DNA of 8,471 nt, taken from contig CANDEH010000100.1 of NCBI GenBank assembly GCA_947383645.1, positions 1-8,471 of the forward strand, given 5' to 3'. Both the position numbers and the translations under genes were made by a program. The stretch comes from an uncultured Clostridia bacterium (GTDB taxonomy: Bacteria; Bacillota; Clostridia; Oscillospirales; Oscillospiraceae). Under the pieces are notes generated by a model. The model was not told where the DNA came from, did no database searches, and worked only from the letters and a program-made list of their open reading frames with translations. Of this stretch, positions 6,494-8,471 are shown one piece after another; the first letter of the stretch is position 1, and every line of letters begins with the position of its first letter.

Positions 6494-6528
6494 GTTTTGC
6501 GGCTGCCGCCTGTGACGGCGAGCAAAAC
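6494..6528. repeat. Hairpin in the hydrolase upstream region
   Basis: GTTTTGC (6494-6500) and GCAAAAC (6522-6528) form a perfect 7-bp outer stem; an inner GCCG/CGGC can also pair. Neither side carries a T-run, so it is not a typical intrinsic terminator. It lies upstream of the likely hydrolase promoter and could be an operator or an mRNA structure of an unseen transcript. Confidence 0.5.
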
Positions 6529-6542
6529 GGCTTAACACAATC

Positions 6543-6740
6543 GTATTATTTCCAAATTCTTAGAAGCTGTACCAATAGGTGAAACATACAGATATGCGAG
6601 ATAAAATTGGAGATAACAAGGCAAGAAATCGCAGAAATACTTGGTGTATTTCAAGATTTTTTAACGCGGTTAGCGGCAATTTTAGCCGCAAAGTTGTGTG
6701 TTGAGCCTATTGGTACAGCTTCTTAATGCGGAAATAATAC
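6543..6740. mobile_element. MITE-like AT-rich element with nested terminal inverted repeats
   Basis: The inner inverted repeat AGAAGCTGTACCAATAGG (6562-6579) matches perfectly with its complement at 6706-6723. If the element is taken as 6563-6722 (160 bp, 17-bp ends starting GAAGCTGTACC), it is flanked by TTA on both sides (6560-6562 and 6723-6725), a possible 3-bp target duplication. Outside lies a second perfect inverted repeat, GTATTATTTCC (6543-6553) with GGAAATAATAC (6730-6740). The interior contains a GCGGC/GCCGC hairpin (6673-6689) and no gene large enough for a transposase. It is much more AT-rich than its surroundings. Most likely a non-autonomous insertion element. The outer repeat is either its true end or an older palindrome at the target. 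The family cannot be named from the sequence. Confidence 0.75.
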
Positions 6741-6852
6741 CCGCCTTCTCTCCATCATATCCTCCCGGCCCCCCGCTGTCAACCAGTCATATTCGCGGCC
6801 CAAGCCTCATATAGTCGAACAGCATGAAAACCAACAAAGAGCGGCGGACGAC

Positions 6853-6866
6853 GGAAAATGTTTTCC
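6853..6866. promoter_or_regulatory. Short inverted repeat upstream of the OB-fold gene
   Basis: GGAAAA-TG-TTTTCC, 6-bp arms around a 2-base centre, 32 bp before the start codon. Its position suits an operator, but short A/T palindromes arise easily by chance. No good sigma-A promoter was found for this gene: TATAGT near 6813-6818 and CATACT near 6878-6883 both lack a -35 at 17 bp. Confidence 0.25.
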
Positions 6867-6897
6867 CCCCTACTTCCATACTGATGAGGTGACGCAA

Positions 6898-7515
6898 ATG
6901 GACGAATGCAGAAATTCATTACTCCTGTGCGGCCGGGCCTCCGGCGAGCCGGTGTTCTCCCACTCAAACCACGGCGAGGGGTTCCACCGCTTCCCCCTCT
7001 CTGTGGAGCGGCTGAGCCAGCAGGAGGACTGCCTCAGCGTGCTGGCCACCGAGAGCCAGTTCGCCTCCCTGCTCCCCCTCACCGGACGAAAGCTCCGCGT
7101 GGAGGGACAGATCCGCTCCTTCAACAACAAGAGCGGCGAGGGCAGCCGCCTGGTCATCAGCGTTCTGGCCCGCACATTGCAGCCCTCGGAGGAGGAGGAC
7201 TGCAACTGCGTGACCCTCACCGGCGTCATCTGCAAGCCCCCCATCCTCCGCCGCACCCCTCTGGGCCGGTGCATCTGCGATGTGATGCTGGCGGTAAACC
7301 GGCGCTACGGCCGGGCGGACTATCTCCCCTGCATCGCCTGGGGACAGGTGGCCATCCTGGTGAGCCAGATGCCGGTGGGCAGCCCTCTCTCCATCGACGG
7401 CCGCATCCAGAGCCGCCGCTACACCAAGGTCCTCCCCGACCGCACCGAGCTGCGCACCGCCTATGAGGTAAGCATCATGCAGCTGAGGGATCCCGCGGAC
7501 GCGGGGCCGGACTGA
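6898..7515 (+). CDS. Tandem OB-fold single-stranded DNA-binding-like protein
   Basis: 205 aa and the only plus-strand gene. Two OB-fold-like halves can be seen: residues 5-97 ('LLLCGRASGEPVFS' ... 'LRVEGQIRSFNNKSG' ... 'LVISVLARTLQP') and 104-197 ('VTLTGVICKPPILRRTPLG' ... 'YLPCIAWGQVAILVSQM' ... 'LSIDGRIQSRRYTK' ... 'YEVSIMQL'). The second half is the more SSB-like: the 'C D V M L A V N R' strand, 'YLPCIAWG' and 'G R I Q S R' match the usual SSB pattern. The acidic C-terminal tail of housekeeping SSB is missing; the protein ends 'DPADAGPD'. Start ATG 6898 has GAGGTG 6-8 nt upstream; the GTG at 6889 would lie inside that site. Likely binds single-stranded nucleic acid, and may be an accessory SSB or PriB-like primosomal protein. 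The exact role is not shown, and the gene has no partner here. Confidence 0.8.
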   Translation: MDECRNSLLLCGRASGEPVFSHSNHGEGFHRFPLSVERLSQQEDCLSVLATESQFASLLPLTGRKLRVEGQIRSFNNKSGEGSRLVISVLARTLQPSEEEDCNCVTLTGVICKPPILRRTPLGRCICDVMLAVNRRYGRADYLPCIAWGQVAILVSQMPVGSPLSIDGRIQSRRYTKVLPDRTELRTAYEVSIMQLRDPADAGPD

Positions 7516-7669
7516 TACCGCAGGATACCCCGCCACATCGCCCGGTCAGGCCAAAAGGATGTCCAGCGCAGGAGGCCTCCCCTCGGGTGCGGCAGCACAT
7601 CGCAGAAGCACACAGCCCCCTGCGGGATCTCTTCTGACACAGCCTGACAAAAAAGAGCCGCCTGACAGC

Positions 7670-7711
7670 AAAAAAGTGTCACCGGCCCGATATCAGCCGG
7701 ACCGGTGACGC
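7670..7711 (-). terminator. Strong intrinsic terminator, minus strand
   Basis: On the minus strand, GCGTCACCGG and CCGGTGACAC form a 10-bp stem with one G-U pair (7702-7711 with 7676-7685), extendable by two further pairs past a bulged base, followed at once by six T (7675-7670). It reads leftward about 165 bp past the darA-like stop, beyond a first hairpin, so it acts as a backup terminator or ends an unrecognised short transcript from 7712-7842. Confidence 0.75.
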
Positions 7712-7842
7712 GCTCTGCACAGGGAGTTATTTTTGACAAGAGCTCTCTCCGCCGCCTTCCCCAAGGAGGGGACAAAGAGCCTGCATACTCCGGACCGGGG
7801 CCGAGAGGACGTCCCCCTCCGCTCGCTGTGAGAGCCCAACGG

Positions 7843-7875
7843 AAAGGCCCGGCCGCAGAAGCGGCCGGGCCTTTT
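7843..7875. terminator. Terminator hairpin immediately after the darA-like gene
   Basis: AAAGGCCCGGCCGC (7843-7856), loop AGAA, GCGGCCGGGCCTTT (7861-7874): a perfect 14-bp stem. It starts two bases past the darA-like stop codon. The U-tract is only TTT on the minus strand and TTTT on the plus strand, so it can serve transcripts from either side. Confidence 0.75.
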
Positions 7876-7876
7876 C

Positions 7877-8212
7877 TCAAAACTTCTCCAGACTGTCCAT
7901 GGACAGCACAAACACGGTAGCGCCGCCGGCCCGAACGTCCACGGGCACCGGAATCCCTCCGGGCATAGTCGGCGTATAGGTCCTCTGCACACGTCTGCCG
8001 GTGTACTGCTTGAGAATATCCAGCACCAGCGCCAGCCGCTCGTTCTCCACGCCGATCATGATCGTGACGTTTCTCTTCTTGAGAAAGCCGCCGGTAGAGC
8101 TGAGCTGAGTCACATAGAAGGAATGCTCTGTGAGAGCACTGACCACCATATCGTAGTCGGCCTCCTGAATAATGGCTAAGATCAGTTTCTTCCCGCTCTC
8201 CGTCTGTTCCAT
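7877..8212 (-). CDS. darA: PII-like cyclic-di-AMP receptor (DarA/PstA family)
   Basis: 111 aa, matching the family's usual length of about 109. DarA/PstA proteins form cytoplasmic trimers that bind c-di-AMP, the second messenger for potassium and turgor control; their downstream partners are largely unknown. Family signatures: 'KKLILAIIQEADYD' (8-21, first strand), 'FYVTQLSSTGGFLKKRNVTIMIGVE' region (32-56, ligand-binding loop with Thr35, Phe43, Asn48 and Gly54 in the expected places), and the C-terminal 'VRAGGATVFVLSMDSLEKF' region (93-111). The flexible large loop around 72-88 contains 'TYTPTMPGG'. Tyr33 occupies a place where family members I know have Arg (RVTKL), a possible change at the ligand pocket. 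Start ATG 8212 has GGAGGAGG 7 nt upstream; the ATG at 8242 would read through it. It follows an iron-sulfur protein gene by 47 bp in the same direction, so the two may be co-transcribed. Confidence 0.93.
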   Translation of the reverse strand: MEQTESGKKLILAIIQEADYDMVVSALTEHSFYVTQLSSTGGFLKKRNVTIMIGVENERLALVLDILKQYTGRRVQRTYTPTMPGGIPVPVDVRAGGATVFVLSMDSLEKF

Positions 8213-8259
8213 GCCCGTACCTCCTCCGATGGACGCTCTCAAACTGAAACTGTATGTAG

Positions 8260-8471
8260 TTACTTCTCCTCAATGGCCAGAATGCCCATGGGGCAGGCCT
8301 TGGCGCAGATACCGCAGGCGATGCACTTGCTGGCCTTGTCGGCGCCGGGGGCCAGGACCATCACGTGCATGGGGCAGGCCTCCACGCACTTGCCGCAGCC
8401 CACGCACTTCTTCTTGTCGATCATGTACACGCCCTTGGCGTTCTGGCTGATGGCCCCCTCGGGGCAGGTCC
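8260..8471 (-). CDS. 4Fe-4S multi-cluster ferredoxin-type protein, C-terminal part (runs off right edge)
   Basis: The last 70 codons including the stop are in the window. Two full cluster motifs are visible: CVGCGKCVEACP and CIACGICAKACP (fragment residues 22-33 and 49-60), each CxxCxxCxxxCP. A further 'TCPEGAI' at the left end of the fragment is the tail of another cluster motif, so the whole protein holds at least three motifs and probably four clusters. The pattern 'CPEGAI ... GVYMIDKKKC' resembles HycB/HybA-like electron-transfer subunits of oxidoreductases (for example partners of formate, hydrogenase or aldehyde oxidoreductases), which carry electrons between a catalytic subunit and an acceptor. 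It is probably cytoplasmic. Which enzyme it serves cannot be told because the upstream neighbour is outside the window. A stand-alone polyferredoxin is also possible. Confidence 0.9.
   Translation of the reverse strand, partial: TCPEGAISQNAKGVYMIDKKKCVGCGKCVEACPMHVMVLAPGADKASKCIACGICAKACPMGILAIEEK

Larger units (their letters stand above)
7516..7876. other. Convergent intergenic region with terminators and repeat debris
   Basis: 361 bp between the stop of the OB-fold gene and the stop of the darA-like gene, with no supportable gene. It contains the direct repeat GCCTGACA (7642-7649 and 7660-7667), each copy followed by six A within two bases, the strong hairpin at 7676-7711, an imperfect hairpin (GCTCT 7742-7746 with AGAGC 7776-7780, enclosing TCCCC/GGGGA), and the perfect hairpin at 7843-7874. 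No clear plus-strand terminator follows 7515 directly. The 7740-7780 stretch resembles fragments of intergenic repeats I associate with clostridial genomes, but this is from memory and unverified. Confidence 0.6.

Noticed and set aside
4866..6515. 549-codon plus-strand open frame opposite the sigma factor and hydrolase genes
   Set aside because: Antisense shadow with biased composition (His, Pro, Leu, Gly) crossing an intergenic gap; the minus-strand genes have clear motifs and ribosome binding sites.
6594..6704. 36-codon open frame inside the MITE-like element (starts MRDKIGDNKARN)
   Set aside because: It has no good ribosome binding site and lies within a likely non-coding element. A second frame there ends inside the right terminal repeat. 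Neither looks like a transposase.
7642..7675. Direct repeats with A-tracts considered as a CRISPR fragment
   Set aside because: Only two 8-bp copies, with a 10-base gap between them and no longer repeat; nothing like a repeat-spacer array.
7461..8273. 270-codon minus-strand frame spanning the convergent intergenic region and the darA-like gene
   Set aside because: It crosses two terminators and overlaps the well-supported darA-like gene in another frame; no domain is visible.

Overview
The window is a GC-rich, densely packed stretch that looks like a Gram-positive anaerobe of the Clostridia, most likely a gut Oscillospiraceae-type organism. Four things point that way: clpB preceded by an HrcA/CIRCE operator, a PII-like c-di-AMP receptor of the DarA/PstA family, an ECF sigma/anti-sigma pair of clostridial style, and strong GGAGG-type ribosome binding sites. 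The genus is inference only. Nearly all genes read leftward (minus strand); one gene, for a tandem OB-fold protein, reads rightward.

Layout, left to right: the 5' part of clpB (minus, runs off the left edge) with its promoter region and a perfect CIRCE inverted repeat, then a 7-bp tandem repeat. Next come two tandem paralogous genes (minus, 820-2175 and 2254-3649). Each encodes a cytoplasmic XRE helix-turn-helix, one membrane segment and a large extracytoplasmic domain. The upstream paralog is split by a one-base expansion of a G run. A bidirectional hairpin terminator separates this pair from a translationally coupled ECF sigma factor and membrane-anchored putative anti-sigma protein (minus, 3826-5204). 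Upstream of those lies a DUF2974/Mbeg1-like alpha/beta hydrolase (minus, 5277-6419).

The 6420-6897 intergenic region separates divergent genes. It holds a hairpin and an AT-rich element with two nested inverted repeats, which looks like a MITE inserted in the middle of an older palindrome. The tandem OB-fold single-strand-binding-like gene follows (plus, 6898-7515). Then comes a 361-bp convergent intergenic region with two terminators and repeat-like debris, the DarA/PstA c-di-AMP receptor gene (minus, 7877-8212), and the 3' end of a gene for a multi-cluster 4Fe-4S protein (minus, runs off the right edge).

The most interesting part is 820-5204, where three single-pass membrane proteins likely link an extracytoplasmic signal to transcription. 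Two are XRE-type regulators fused to ectodomains and one is a putative anti-sigma factor. The XRE pair arose by tandem duplication of gene plus upstream region, and the duplication junction is still visible at the 3' end of the second copy. No CRISPR, tRNA, rRNA or obvious riboswitch was seen.
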